Below, piece by piece: positions 14,001 through 25,838 of a stretch of DNA of 64,000 bases. The position numbers and the translations under genes are program-made. The stretch is from Certhia americana (lineage: Eukaryota > Chordata > Aves > Passeriformes > Certhiidae): NCBI GenBank assembly GCA_018697195.1, contig JAGMWU010000058.1, forward strand, positions 95,958 through 159,957. The letters are read 5' to 3'. A model generated the notes under the pieces. It searched no databases. It was not told the DNA's origin and saw only the letters and a program-made list of their open reading frames with translations. Positions within the stretch are counted from its first letter, which is position 1. Every line of letters starts with the position of its first letter.

Positions 14001-15294
14001 AGCACAATATTTGAGAAAATGTCACTTAAATGTCCTAAATCTTCTCTTTTCCTCCCCCATTTCTCCGTACAAACAGAGAAGTGTGAGAATATCAGGGGAA
14101 AAAAACCAGGGGACTGCTAAATATGAGAGGAGCAGAGCAGTGGTGAGACTTTGGAAAGCCTTTAGATGCTAAAGATGCAGATAGGCACCTTATGGGATTT
14201 TCCAAAATTCCTAAGCGTGTAAGGCGCTTACGCCGTGCTTAGGCACTTTGAAAATCCTGCTAAGGACATATCTGCATCTTTAGGGATCTAAATCTCACCC
14301 TACATGTCCAGTCCCTCTCATTCTTTGCTTTAAATCATGTCACTGTGACACGTAGCACATTTGGCTTTGAGCTCAGCAAAAGGGGAAAGGAGGGTGGATT
14401 AGGTCTGAGAGGATTTCAAGAGGAAATCTGCACACTCCTGGGGTAAAGATGGAAATATATCTTGTTCCAGCACTTCTCTTTATTACATAAGCCCCACACT
14501 TTGTACAAGGGATCCTTTATACATTTCATGTTTCATCTTTTCTTTTTTTTTTTTTTTTTTAACAGAATGACGAGAAAAGAAAAAGGGTTCAGTGTTCTCA
14601 GAAAAGCTGAATATCAGCAAACACCACCAATGTAGCCAAATAACAAAATAACGCTGTAATTCTAGATCATGTTAACATTATCTAGTTAGTTATTGACATC
14701 AACAGCAAAGCTTTGATCATGTTTTATATCAACATGGCCTTGAAATGTGACACCAGTACGTACCAACGTGTACCATTATTATACGCATTTGAAATTAAGA
14801 TTTTATACTTTCTCAGGGTTCTTTTTAGAACTCTTATTTCTAAGCTGACCTTTTCAGCCGGTTTATTCTGAGGCAAAATGGAACTCACATTGCAAGTATA
14901 TTCTACTAAGATTTTTTTTAAGTAGAAAGGAAAAAAAAAAAACCCAAACGCCATAACCAGAAAATGGTTAGCATGGAATAATTTGAGGTAATTTTCCACT
15001 TACATCATGAATTTCTATGTTTCACAGAAATGGGTTTTTTTTTTGCTATGTTTAATGGGTTAACGTGGCTTAATGTCTTAATCCCTCGAGTCACAGGATT
15101 TAAAGCAGATATTCAGAATTGTTTTTACTAACTACCACTACACTATGTATTTAAACACTAAGTAGCTGCTTAACTTGGAAGTTTCCTGAACGGACAGAAA
15201 TATTTATACAAGAAACAGACATCACAACACTCATCCCGGTTTGTTTGCATCCACAAACATAACTTTGGCCTGGCATTTCCAGAACCAACTCCAT
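11051..15294. other. AT-rich BCO2-TEX12 intergenic spacer
   Basis: About 4.2 kb with no credible exon on either strand: the few open frames lack family similarity and splice context. It holds homopolymer tracts and the fold-back element at 14143-14298. The right end probably includes the TEX12 3' UTR; an ATTAAA signal on the minus strand (plus-strand TTTAAT at 15051-15056) could end that transcript. Confidence 0.6.
14143..14298. mobile_element. Imperfect palindrome, MITE-like fossil
   Basis: Two arms of about 65-75 bp are inverted copies of each other. Both ends read GTGAG inward. Both arms share taaagatgcagata, a ggattttc motif and cctaagc towards the centre. The middle is a short loop around gcgcttacgccg. 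A fold-back non-autonomous DNA transposon of old age is the likeliest origin. No coding capacity and no clear target duplication. Confidence 0.6.
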
Positions 15295-16561
15295 TTAGTG
15301 CTGCAGACTATTGGCAATGAAAGTGAATCTCTGTTTCAGCCTCTCCCTTTTCTGCTTTAAGTGGTTTTCCACGGCCCTGGCTTCTTCTAAGATCTCATCC
15401 AGTTCCTGGACATAAGAAGAATCCAACGCTGTTCTTGCACTAAAGTGAAAAAATCTGCAGTTAAAATCAATGCTACTGCCTTTAACTTTCTCACTGCTTT
15501 TATGTTTCTCTCAAAAATGGGTTGTCTAACAATGCCCAGTTTCTGACCAAATGAATCCTCTGTTGTAATAAAACCCAGCATTTTTCTTTCAGGATCTGTG
15601 TCTGACAGTTTTCAGTGTTAATTTAACTGCAGCCACCCATCCATCTTATCTAGAGAATTTTTTAATTGCTGTGCAAATAGCACAAAGTTAACTTGCCTTA
15701 GAATGTCAGCATATTCTGATAACAACTTATTAATTTCTTTGCTTGTCTCTGTTAAGAGAGAAAAAAAAATAATTTTATTTAAACTTTTGGATGAACCTCA
15801 ACATGAAATGAGGTTATTCCATACTTACTTCCAGTATATTTAATACTTCACCCTTTAAAACCTTTTCCAGTGATTCAATCTTGGAAAGGGACTGCGAGTT
15901 CCCAGAAGGAGCCAAATCTGTTTTGTCAGACAACTGAGGATTTTCTGAAGCTTCATTCTAACAACAGAGCACATAAGGAAAAACACGGGTTCTAGGATTT
16001 AAAACAAGCCTTGCACAGAGTTTAGCTGAAAGAAAGAAGAGGTTTAAAAAGATCTTGAGGGTGTTTTAGGAGAAAATAGAAGTAGGGTCACAGCATTGTG
16101 AGCCTCTTGGGGAGTGGGTGGGAAGCACCAGATTGTACATATACTCTGTATATATACACACACATTTATTTATATATACACACATATTTATATATATATA
16201 TAGTGATATATGTAGTATATATATATATATATATATCAGTAAAAGCTGATAGAGAGAGAGATAGATAGGTAGATTGATAGATAGATAGACAGACACATAC
16301 TTCAGAAACTCGCTCTCAACGAGTTCTACATAAATACGCCCCAGTGCTTACCCAATTTGTTAGGTTTCAAGCCCTCAGAGAAACTGTGGTTTCCTCACAC
16401 GAAAAAGTTCATTTATGTTCCCCTAAACCTCCCTAAAGTGCCGGGGATCCCTTCAATCCAGAGGAATACATGGGATGGGAGATGCCTCACACAGCACCGC
16501 TCACCTCCGTCTTTTTGCTTTTATTTCTATCCTCATTGGCTTTTTGCGAGTTACTCGCCAT
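15295..16561 (-). CDS. TEX12: Testis-expressed protein 12, synaptonemal complex central element
   Basis: TEX12 pairs with SYCE2 to form fibres of the synaptonemal complex central element in meiosis. Coding exons in transcript order: 16561-16505, 15957-15829, 15746-15697, 15439-15295, giving 126 residues (human 123). The N-terminus is polar and poorly conserved. The C-terminal half is a coiled coil that matches the family: [15 protein letters not shown], then [19 protein letters not shown], ending [11 protein letters not shown]. Two splice sites are unusual. The donor after 15697 is GC (AG|GCAAGT), and the acceptor before 15746 is a tandem AG in which only the second AG keeps frame. The gene lies next to BCO2 in the same orientation, as in mammals. 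Confidence 0.92.
16140..16294. repeat. AT/TA, CA and GATA-type microsatellite (TEX12 intron 1)
   Basis: Compound simple repeat: TATA and ACAC tracts, then about 20 bp of alternating TA, then GA and GATA units. Any reading frame through it is an artefact of low complexity. Confidence 0.9.
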
Positions 16562-17070
16562 GGCCGCCTCACGAAAAGCGCACGGTGTTTGCTAAGCGGT
16601 GACGCTGGGGAGAACGTTTAAACAAAAAAAACCAAAAAAACATATAAAACTGCAGCTGGTTCCTCGGCAAAGGCGCTCCTCTCCCGGGCCGGAGGCAGCG
16701 CCTCAGAGGGCGGAGGGATGGCGAAGAGCCCCGGGCCACCCTAAATTCGAGATCCGAGGGGATTTATCCCGTTCTGCTCCCCCTCCAGAGCCTGAGGGCA
16801 CCGAGGCGGCCATGAGGGACCCCCGGCCCCGCCGCTTCCCCTCCCCGGGATGGGCAATGGCCGTGAGGCAAAAATCCGTGGGGACAAGGGAGGAGAAAAA
16901 AGGGACAAAAGACGAGGAAAAAAAGGGATAAGGGATGAGAAACAATGGACATCCGCTCACCTCAGGGCTGGCAGAACCTCCGGAGCCCGGCCTGGGCTCG
17001 GGGGCAGCGCCAGGAGCGGCCTGAGGTGCCCCAGGAGGGGCCGAGGCAGCGGCTCCGGCCCGGGAGGCTC
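16562..17070. promoter_or_regulatory. TEX12: TEX12 upstream CpG-rich region
   Basis: GC-rich stretch directly upstream of the TEX12 start codon, flanked on the far side by very AT-rich DNA. It probably contains the TEX12 promoter and 5' UTR. Open frames here on both strands have no family similarity and reflect base composition. Confidence 0.5.
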
Positions 17071-17099
17071 GATTAAAATAAAGCTTTAAACAGTTCCTC

Positions 17100-19065
17100 A
17101 AACCTTTCCGGTGAAATCTCACCTTTTAAGAGAAATCCTTGGAATGCGTTTCGTGCTGGATGGATCTGCCTCAAAACGCTTTGCCAGAAATGAGCGCGAT
17201 CTGAAAGACCGGGCACCAAAACGAGCAACAACACTAAAACGCATAAAATGCATAAAACCACTAAAATGAGTAAACTAAAATGAGTAACGCCACCACAACA
17301 CACGGCTGCCAAGACCATTTTTTAATCCCTGCCTCTCCAGAATGGAGAATAAAGCTGTATTTTCCCCAGGCTGTGTTTCACTTCTGTAGGTGTTAATGGT
17401 ATTTGCTTTCCCCAAGAAGCGCCTGAGTCACCCCGAGGCTCCTTTGTAAAAGGAACAATCCGGGAGAGAACTTTCAAAGAGAAAGTTTTAATCTCTCTTT
17501 TCAAAGAGATTAAACACCACAGCAAGTCACTGCTTTCCTAAATCATGCCGTTGTTCGCTACAGTGAAATAGATCCTAGCAAGATGTGAATTTATGTTAAT
17601 GTTATGCTATGTTATGTGATTGATGTTGTGTTATTTTGTGATACGATAAGTTATGGTATGTGATGTTATGTAAAGTTTGCCTCTAGCTTGTTTGTTTGTT
17701 TTTCCTTTTTTTCCCCCTTTTCTTTCTTTTCCTCTCTACCTTCTGTTTTGAAAAGAAAGGACCTGAACCTCACATTTATCATCCAAATAGGAGATTAAAA
17801 TATCAGCATGAGGAATCCAACTGCTGAAAGAATTAAATACTTCTGCGAAGTAGAAACTACTTCTAATAAGCTGTCATGGCCCACTTCATTTAATTATCAA
17901 ACATTTCATTGATAATTATGTTATTAGCATTACTAGCTAAACAATAAGAAACAGATTTGGCAGAACACATTAGGAAAATGTTCTTAAGATGTTTACTTAA
18001 TTGTGTCATGATAATAGGTTTTATTAACAGAACACCTGAAGTAAAACAAATTAAACATCTGAATTTTCATTTCCATTATCTTATGGATATGATAGTCTAT
18101 GTATAAAACTCAGACTGAAAGTAACATTAAAAGAAAATTACCTAAGGGGAGAGAGTTCTCTCTTACTGGAGTTCCAGTTCCTTTAAAATAGGAGCAAAAT
18201 TATCTAAGCCATTAGTCTAAAAGTAGTTGCAGTTCCTTTAAGATTTGCAATATTAAATTCCAGGAGAAATCAAAGTTCAAGCTGTACCACAAATGCTATT
18301 GTATAAGTTAGATCTGGTCCTGAAAAATGTAAATATGTGCACAAAAGATAAGGAAATGTCTTTTACTCAGTGCGTTCAATGAACTAATTGAATTTTAAGG
18401 CTCTCAAAGGCTGACATGAAAGACCAAATCCTTCTTCCTGATAGCTTTGTATGGAATATCAATAGGCAAAAATATCAGTGCCACCAGCTAATACAAAATA
18501 AATAATGATCTAAATGTCTATTTAAACTTAAATGTCAAATTATTAGCACAGCATTGATTTTTGAAAAATATTTTTGGCTAAACCAGCCAAAATCCAGGGT
18601 TATTAGTAAAAGAGGCAGTGTTTTTATCTTTACAATTTCAAATAAAGTTGAAAGATGTGCTTTTAACCTCAAAAATCACCTCCTCATGTTTATCATACAG
18701 CTATTAAAGCATTCCCTATGAACTTCGGGGAGTTTTTTACCTCCAAGATCAGTAAAAGGCATGAGAACAGCTGAGATAACGTCTTGGTTTTGGGTGTGAT
18801 GTGGGGATTTGGGGTGGTTTTATCATCCTCACAACTTGGGGCTCTTCAATTTACCCAGCAAGCTGCATTACTGAGTGCCCTACCTTGTGACCAGCGATAG
18901 AAACAGCAAATCCAGGCGTGGAGATGTAACAGATCGGTAAATTATTCATTCCCAAGCTGGCTGCCCTGGTTTTTAGGGTCTGTCCCATCATTTCAGTTCC
19001 AGCTTTTGCTGCTTTCAACACTCCCTAAAGGCAGTGTGGGGTGCAGGGACAGGGAATGACAGAAC
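17100..19065. other. AT-rich TEX12-IL18 intergenic spacer
   Basis: About 2 kb with no exon I can support. It includes a loose TTATG-type low-complexity tract near 17590-17680 and pyrimidine runs near 17690-17750. Nothing else is recognised. Confidence 0.6.
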
Positions 19066-19340
19066 CCCAGAATCCCAGAACTACAGAATCACAGAATCAC
19101 ACAGAATTACAGGATCACAGAATCCCATGGTCACAGAATCACACAGAATCACAGAATTACAGGATCACAGAGAATCACAGAATCACAGGATCATAGAATC
19201 ACAGAATCACAGAATCACACAGAATTACAGGATCACAGGATCACAGAATCACNNNNNNNNNNCACAGAGTCACAGAATCACAGGATCACAGAATCACACA
19301 GAATTACAGAATCACACAGGATCACAGAATCCTAGAATCT
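19066..19340 (-). repeat. CR1 3'-terminal octamer-type tail, expanded (contains gap)
   Basis: About 270 bp of acagaatcac / acagaattac variants, the reverse complement of the ATTCTGTGAT repeats that end CR1 LINEs. It directly abuts the CR1 body on its right. It is much longer than the usual few units and contains a 10-N gap at 19253-19262, so its length is uncertain. Confidence 0.85.
19253..19262. other. Assembly gap (10 N)
   Basis: Ten N within the expanded CR1 tail; a repeat-caused break of unknown true length. Confidence 0.99.
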
Positions 19341-19745
19341 CCAGGTTGGAAGAGCCCTCCAGGCTCACGGAGTCCAACCCAGCCCTAACACCTCAACCAA
19401 ACCCAGTGCCACATCCACTCTGTTTTTAAACACATCCAGGGATGGTGACTCCACCACCTCTCCAGGCAGAACATTCCAGTCCTTTACCACTCTTTCCGTG
19501 GAAAACATCCTCCTGCTCTCCAGCCTGTATTTCCCTTGAGTCCCTCTGGTTCTGTCAGTGCTGCCTGGATAGAGGGACCAACCCCAAGCTGAGCACATCC
19601 CCTGTCAGGGAGCTGCAGAGCTCACCCCTGAGTCTCCTTCGCTCCAGGCTGAACTCCCCCAGCTCCCTCAACCTTTCCTCACAGGATTCGTGCCCCCAGC
19701 CCCTCTCCAGCCTCGCTGCCTCCTCTGGGCGTGCTCAAGCCCAGC
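19341..19745 (-). mobile_element. 5'-truncated CR1 LINE, minus strand
   Basis: Read on the minus strand, the sequence encodes the end of CR1 reverse transcriptase (VVKDWNVLPGEVVESPSLDVFKNR), then a short 3' UTR ending in the octamer tail. On the plus strand the signature is ggatggtgactccacc. It is a typical 5'-truncated avian insertion. It ends about 0.4 kb upstream of the IL18 TATA box. Confidence 0.85.
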
Positions 19746-20120
19746 ACAGGATCTGAGCTCCTCCCGTGCAGCCGCTCCTGCACACGGGGCTGGCACAGGA
19801 GACTGCTCGGCCAGCATTCCTGGGCACTGCTGTCACCCAGCACCATCAGCGCGGCCATTCCAGCCCAAAGCGCCTTCCAGCAAGGGGAAACGTCTGCCTC
19901 AAACCTGCCGGGAAGGCTTCGCGGAGCGGCTGGAGAAGCTGCAGGGGCAACAGGACGAGACGAGCCCGCTGACATCAGCGCGACACCGAGCGCCACAAAG
20001 TCGCCCTCGTACCCCCAGATTTGCATAGGCGCTGGCTGTTGCAGCGAGGAGGGGAAATGCGTGTGAGGAATGAGGACGTAGGCAGAGACTTTGGGAAGCG
20101 CCCCGATTTCGGCCAGCCGC

Positions 20121-20126
20121 TATAAA
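20121..20126 (+). promoter_or_regulatory. IL18: Putative IL18 TATA box
   Basis: TATAAA in a GC-rich context, followed about 25-30 bp later by a GC-rich segment suitable for a transcription start. It lies about 0.5 kb upstream of a good splice donor (20640) that could join to the first IL18 coding exon. The assignment to IL18 is inference. Confidence 0.45.
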
Positions 20127-20149
20127 GCCTCTCCCGACAGCGCTGCGGC

Positions 20150-20639
20150 AGCGCCCGCTTCCCTCCGGCTGGGGCATCCCCGGCACCGGGGCTCTGACCC
20201 GGGCTGGGCTCGGCACAGCCCCGATCCTGAGCCAGGCAGCCCCGCATCCTGAGCTCCTCCCGCTTCCCATCACCCGGCTGCAGCTCCCGAGGAGACAGAA
20301 AGGACCAGCGAGAGACAGAGAGGATCAGCGAGAGTCAGAAAGGACCAGGGAGAGTCAGAGAGGACCACCGAGAGCCGCCTCTGCTCCCGCATCCTGCGCT
20401 CCTCCCGCCTCCCATCACCCGGCTGCAGCTCCCGAGGAGACAGAAAGGACCAGCGAGAGTCAGAGAGGACCAGCGAGAGTCAGAGAGGACCACCGAGAGA
20501 CAGAAAGGACCAGCGAGAGTCAGAGAGGACCAGCGAGAGTCAGAGAGGACCACCGAGAGACAGAAAGGACCAGCGAGAGTCAGAAAGGACCACCGAAAGC
20601 CGCCTCTGCTCCCGCCCCGCATCCCTGCGGCATCTCAGG
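20150..20639 (+). other. IL18: Probable IL18 non-coding first exon
   Basis: GC-rich segment between the TATA box and a consensus donor (CAGG|GTGAGT at 20640). Mammalian and chicken IL18 have a non-coding 5' exon. Here it would contain a 20-bp minisatellite. The first coding exon has its own acceptor (ag at 21527-21528), 7 bases before the ATG, so an upstream leader exon must exist. Confidence 0.45.
20294..20600. repeat. 20-bp minisatellite in putative IL18 leader
   Basis: Tandem variants of gaccagcgagagtcagagag in two blocks. The blocks are separated by a segment (about 20378-20440) that duplicates sequence lying just before the first block (about 20246-20300). Confidence 0.85.
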
Positions 20640-20737
20640 GTGAGTCATTCCACGTCCCGAACTCTTCCTCTGAGCTTCTGCCGCTCCTTTCAAACATCCT
20701 CGGTGAAAGGTCTAAATCACCATCTTTTACAACTCGA

Positions 20738-20795
20738 GGTTGGGCTGGATGATCCTGGAGGTCTTTTCCAACCTTTTTGATCCTCTGATCAAGGG
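20738..20795 (+). mobile_element. CR1 3'-end remnant
   Basis: Short match to the CR1 3' end on the plus strand: ggttgggctggatgatcctg followed by ggtcttttccaacc and a decayed octamer tail. It lies in the putative first IL18 intron. Confidence 0.7.
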
Positions 20796-21535
20796 AAGCA
20801 GCGCGGTAATTTTGTTTTGCCCATTAAACCAAGGGCCACTTTTTTTCCTTTAATCGTCTGTCGAAAGTGCTGCCTGTGCTCGCCCCTGGGTTTTAGAATA
20901 ACAGAGGATTTGGTGGTTAATGTGCTAAAAAACTTAGCTTGCACGGTTGGGTGTTGTGGTATCTCGTTTCCAAGGCTCGGATGTGCGTTTGCAAACAAAG
21001 ATGCTGCTGGGAGCTTGCCGCCTCTTCCGCACAGCTCCAACTAGATAAAAAACCATATAAAATACAAATAGAGGGAAAAAATCACTCTCAAATACATTCT
21101 TCAAAGAGCTTTGCTAGAGGGACAAAGGAAACCACGGTGATTCCCCACCCTAATCCCTCTGGGTTTGCCCTGTTAACTTACGTTGATATTGCTCAATTTT
21201 GTATAAAAAAATTGTAAAACAAAGGTCGCGTTCAGCTGGTGAGACAGCTTTGGAGTGAGCTGGGTATTTCGATTGCACAATCAAATCCCGGTGCAAGAGC
21301 CAGATCTTCCCATTGTCCGCCTGGTTTTAAGACATTTATTATCTTTAGTGAAAGAGATGTCCTCTCTTGGGGCAGTCAGAATGGGTTCTGACTTTGGGGT
21401 CTTTTGGAAGCTCACGCTTTTCTAGGGGGAACCTGGTAAGATCAGTCTGTGCACACTTAACTTTCATCCCTTTATGGGGTAAGAAGCATCGAGCTTAACT
21501 CAGATTCCTCTCCCTGTGTTGTGAGCAGGCTGAAG

Positions 21536-24500
21536 ATGAGTGCTGAAGAGATTCTGGTGCGTCCAGTACAACTTGGAAAAGATTTCTGCCTCTATTTTGA
21601 CGGTAATTAGAGCCTTTAGTAGCCTTTTCTGTTTGCATCCTGATTTAACACAATTCCTTTGTCAGTCTGAGTTCACCTAACTTTCCTGTAAGCTTCGGGT
21701 TTAAGTGTTGTTAGACGAGTATCTGAACCAGGGGAATATTTATTTCTTCTACAAAAAATTCTGGGAAAGGACAATCAGAAGGGTCGGAATACTGGACTTG
21801 GAGTGAGTGAGTAATTTCTGATCTTACGGAAAAAAATTTAGTTAGGAAACAGTTTCTTCTTTAAAAGCAATTTGCAATAAGTTCTTCTTGTCCCTTTGCT
21901 CCCATAAAACCAAAAAATTTGCATGCAATTATTGCTCAGTTTTAGGCTTAGAGTGCCCTTCTCACCCTCAGACAACCCTAAAAAAGTAATTTGCATGCCT
22001 CTGCTTTGGCGGTGACTCCAGTTCTCAAATGAGTGGGGTTTTATTTGTTTTGCTCTCAGATAAGCCCTGTCTGCAGTGACAGCAGCTCAGCCTCGGTGGC
22101 CCTGGGCTGTGGGAACACGTAGGTGGCTGCCAGGGCACAAAGTGACTTCTTTTGCGGGGGCAGAGCTTAATGTTGTTTTTCTTTCCTTTTATTTTTATTT
22201 TTCACTGCTCACTCGGAACCAAGACGACGATGGTAAGCTGAAAACTCATCTTTTATGATTTTGTTACTCATTTCACGCTTGCTAATCCAGAGAGGACGAG
22301 TTTCAAGCTGAGAGTGGCTGCAAAAAAAAAGAGCTACAGCTCACTGCTCCTTCTGCTGCTGCTTTAATTCCTCATTAAATTCAGGGCAGTGGCTTCCCTG
22401 GCAGCAACTTCCAGTGCACTTTAATTGTTGGGCAAGAGAACGGATGCTTCTGAATTCTCATTAGCAAACACAACAGCTTTTCTTGCTTATGTATAAATAA
22501 ATTTCTGCATTCCGGGAAATCTGCTTCAAGCAGAGGTGTAAAAGATGTGGCCTTCCTTTTGTTTGATGTCGTTCTAAGAACTCCTTTCACATGGTACCCG
22601 TTGTAAGAGCCTGAAGGGGAGCTGTGGGGCTGCAGCTCCTCAGAAATGCTGTTTATTGCACAGAAGGAGTTCCAGCAATTTTGGGTGCTGGGTGCAGAGC
22701 CAGGCTCGGATGCCTGGAGCCCCCTCTGTTCTCCTTACAATGCATTTTATATTTTTCTTTGCTGAGCATCTTCATTCATAACAACCACTCAGCACCACAT
22801 ACAACACCTTTCCCATTCCCTGTACCTTGTCATAATTACTAATATTCCCTTATCATGGCAGGAACTAATTAATCCCATCATTATATTTTAAACTTAAAAC
22901 TTGTTTTTCTGTTTTTCTACAATGGAAAATTCTTACTTGGTAAAAACGTGTTTTCTGTTTGCTTTTCCTGAGATTCATCTTTACTTTGTAAAACATGCTT
23001 TTGTTTGTAGTCAATGTATCCTTTGGTCTCAGCCATAAAAATCTCTTCCCAATTAATCTCAACCTTTGTCCAGTAACAACTCCCTCAGCAATCTTTATTT
23101 CCAGACTTCGCTCTTCTGCCTCAGAACTTGCTTTCCTTTCTAGAGAACCTTCTGCTAAGCGTTCAGATTTGTAAAACTTCCACTTTTCATCTTCCCCAAC
23201 AATCCGTCAACGCCAGGGAGAAGCTGGCAGCAAACTGGCGAGATCTGAGGAGACGACAGCTAAAACACGAAGAGTTTTTGCTTTCTCATTCCTGCAGAGC
23301 TGGAGTGTGATGCCCTCTGCAAGGAAAAGACTCTGTACCGAGTGCTGAGGAATGTGAACAGCCAACTGCTCGTGGTGCGCCCAGACCTGAACGTGGCAGC
23401 CTTTGAGGATGTGACAGATCAGGAGATGCAATCTGGTAATTTCCAAACAAAACCCATCCCCGCTGCTCTGCTGCTTTATCCCGGGGGTGCTTTTGTTCTT
23501 TGGAATCACCCGCTCAGTGATGGGACTGAGAATATCCAATTAAAGCTTCATTTGCGAGAATTAAAACGAAGCTGAGGGTGAAAATTTGTGTCTTGGGCAT
23601 TAGTGAGGGCTGAGATTTCTGGGTTAGGATGTCACATGCAGAAAAAAAGGGCTGCTGAGGTTTTTGCTAGGCTCTGATCACAAAATTCTTAATCCTCTTT
23701 TTTTTTAATGCTGGATAACAAAAGATCATTTTAAAATTCAAATGAAGTATTGGCATTGAAAGGTCTTACTTCCTTCTAATGATATTAGAAGAAATTACAG
23801 TTTTGGCTTCGACTTTTTGGGGTGCTGCAGCAATTAATTTTATTATTTTTTTCTATTTATTGAGCATATTTATTTCTGGGTCACCTCTATCCAGCCATGC
23901 TCTGATTTACAGCCAGCCACTTCCACGTGCCAGTCTCACTTTCTGCATGCACACAGAAGGCTGTGACCCCCTCCCCACACTGCCTGGGAGCACCCTGCTC
24001 GTTGCCTGATTGCACAAAGCACAACCAGCAGCCATAAAAATCCAAGCCCTGACTCTTCTGTCAGGAAAAATATCCTGGGAAGAGAGCCAGAGTTGTAAAA
24101 CCTCACTGAATTCAGTTGTTGCAGCTGCCTTTGAGCAGGTGATCAATAATAATCCGTTTATTTCCAGGTAAAGGGATGCATTTCAGCATTCACTGCTACA
24201 AAACCACCACGCCCTTAGCAGGGATGCCCGTGGCCTTCAGTGTCCAAGTGGAAAACAAAAGTTATTACATGTGTTGTGAGAGGGAATGTGGAGAAATGAC
24301 CGTCAAATTCAAGGTAAGGATCTGCTTCCCTCTCCTCATCAAATCCAACAGGCAGAATTAACAACTCAGAGCTGGAATAAAACTGGTCAGGGCTTGTACT
24401 GGGCTTAACCTCTTCCCTTTTGCCTTCCTCAGGAAGGAGAAGTTCCCAAAGAAATTCCTGGTGAAAGTAACATTATTTTTTTCAAAAAGACATTTACATC

Positions 24501-24678
24501 CTGCTGCTCCAAAGCATTTAAGTTTGAATATTCAATGGAACGAGGCATGTTCTTGGCCTTTGAGGAAGAAGGCTACTTGAGAAAATTAATCCTAAAGAAA
24601 CTGTCAACAGATGAAGTGGATGAAACCATGAAGATGAGTTTATCTAAGTTCAGTCAGAACCAAAATCACAACTTATGA
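21536..24678 (+). CDS. IL18: Interleukin-18 precursor
   Basis: Pro-inflammatory IL-1 family cytokine, made as a precursor without a signal peptide, cleaved by caspase-1 and active outside the cell through the IL18 receptor. Coding exons: 21536-21602, 22224-22232 (9 nt), 23298-23435, 24168-24313, 24433-24678, giving 201 residues (chicken 198). All junctions have GT-AG borders and keep frame. The bird signature is clear: RVLRNVNSQLLVVRPDLNVA, then FEDVTDQEMQS, SNIIFFKKTFTSC and MFLAFEEE. The likely caspase site is LECD30|A31, by analogy with chicken Asp29. An acidic run (DDDDE, residues 22-26), partly encoded by the microexon, precedes it. The start is the first ATG after the acceptor. It is transcribed opposite to its neighbours, as in mammals. 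Confidence 0.95.
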
Positions 24679-24788
24679 TGGAACACTTCAGTTTTAAATA
24701 TAATTTGTGTTTTTTATATAAGAAACTTTAGTCTTTATTCAAAACACATCAGTTTTATGTTTTTACTAGGGTTAGTACTTATTAAAAA

Positions 24789-24794
24789 AATAAA
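24789..24794 (+). terminator. IL18: IL18 poly(A) signal
   Basis: AATAAA 111 bp after the IL18 stop codon, the first canonical signal downstream, in an AT-rich 3' UTR. Confidence 0.65.
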
Positions 24795-25838
24795 TGCAAG
24801 TTCTTGTCCAAAAGCCAATAATGTTTTCCAATCAGACAGGAGAAAATGACACACTGAGGAAACAAGAATGTGCCTGTCTATACAGTCCTGTAGAATTTGG
24901 TCCCTAAAATTTTCAATGCCTGTTGACCAAAAAGCTTTTGAATTAGGTCTGGATTCTCACATTCCCAAAAGATAATGAACTTCTCATCCAAACAGCTTAA
25001 ACAGCACATTCAGCTGTAATTTGGGTGAGGAAATCTCAGACACTTGCCATGAGAGGGACTTCCCCATGACTCACCCTCTGCACCCTCCTCCTCCTCCCTG
25101 GGACAAAATAACAAATGTTGGCATTTAAACCAGCCCACAGCTCTGTTCTGACCACAACACTAGCAGAAAATTGGCCAGCTACCTGCTTTTGCTATATAAA
25201 TAAATAAAATTTCCAATCCATATTTAAAAGAAAAATAAAAACCAAAAAATCAGAAAGCCTTGTGGAATCCAAACAGTGACTTGGTCGTTTTGTTTGTTGC
25301 ATAATCACTGATGGCAACACAGATTCTCTTCCTCTCACTATTAATAGTGCCACAAAAGTACCATGAGAATGTGGAAAGAGTTTTCCACTCCTTAGCACTG
25401 TGAAAGTCAGACAGGACGAAGCAGAAAGTTAAAACTCAAAATCTCAGTTCCCCCTAAAAAAATCCCTAAAAGAACAGAATATTCTCTGATCAGCCTCCTC
25501 TTCATTTTGATTTCAGTCACACAGGACAACACAGACCAGAGTATTTAGAAAATAAATCCCCCAAAAGTGTTGCAGATGAACATAAAAACCTTGGAAGTCC
25601 AATGTTCCTAAAGTCAGTCTGCAAAAGTATTTTTATTCTACATCAATCCCTGTTGTATTTTCTAAGGGACATTAATTATTCTTGTATTAAGTCTAAGTCA
25701 CTTCTAAATATTAATTCATACAAATATTCTTTGTTTTATGAAGTAAGGCAGAGCAGACCTATCTGCAGAGAAAACACTTTAGGCAACTCAACAGCAGTAA
25801 AAATGGTTCAGAAGCACATACAAAATTTCTGTAAATAC

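Noticed and set aside
16066..16296. 76-codon minus-strand frame
   Set aside because: Translation of a TA/CA microsatellite in TEX12 intron 1.
19034..19429. 131-codon frame with repeated ITESQNHR-type peptide
   Set aside because: It is the CR1 octamer tail read as protein, broken by the gap.
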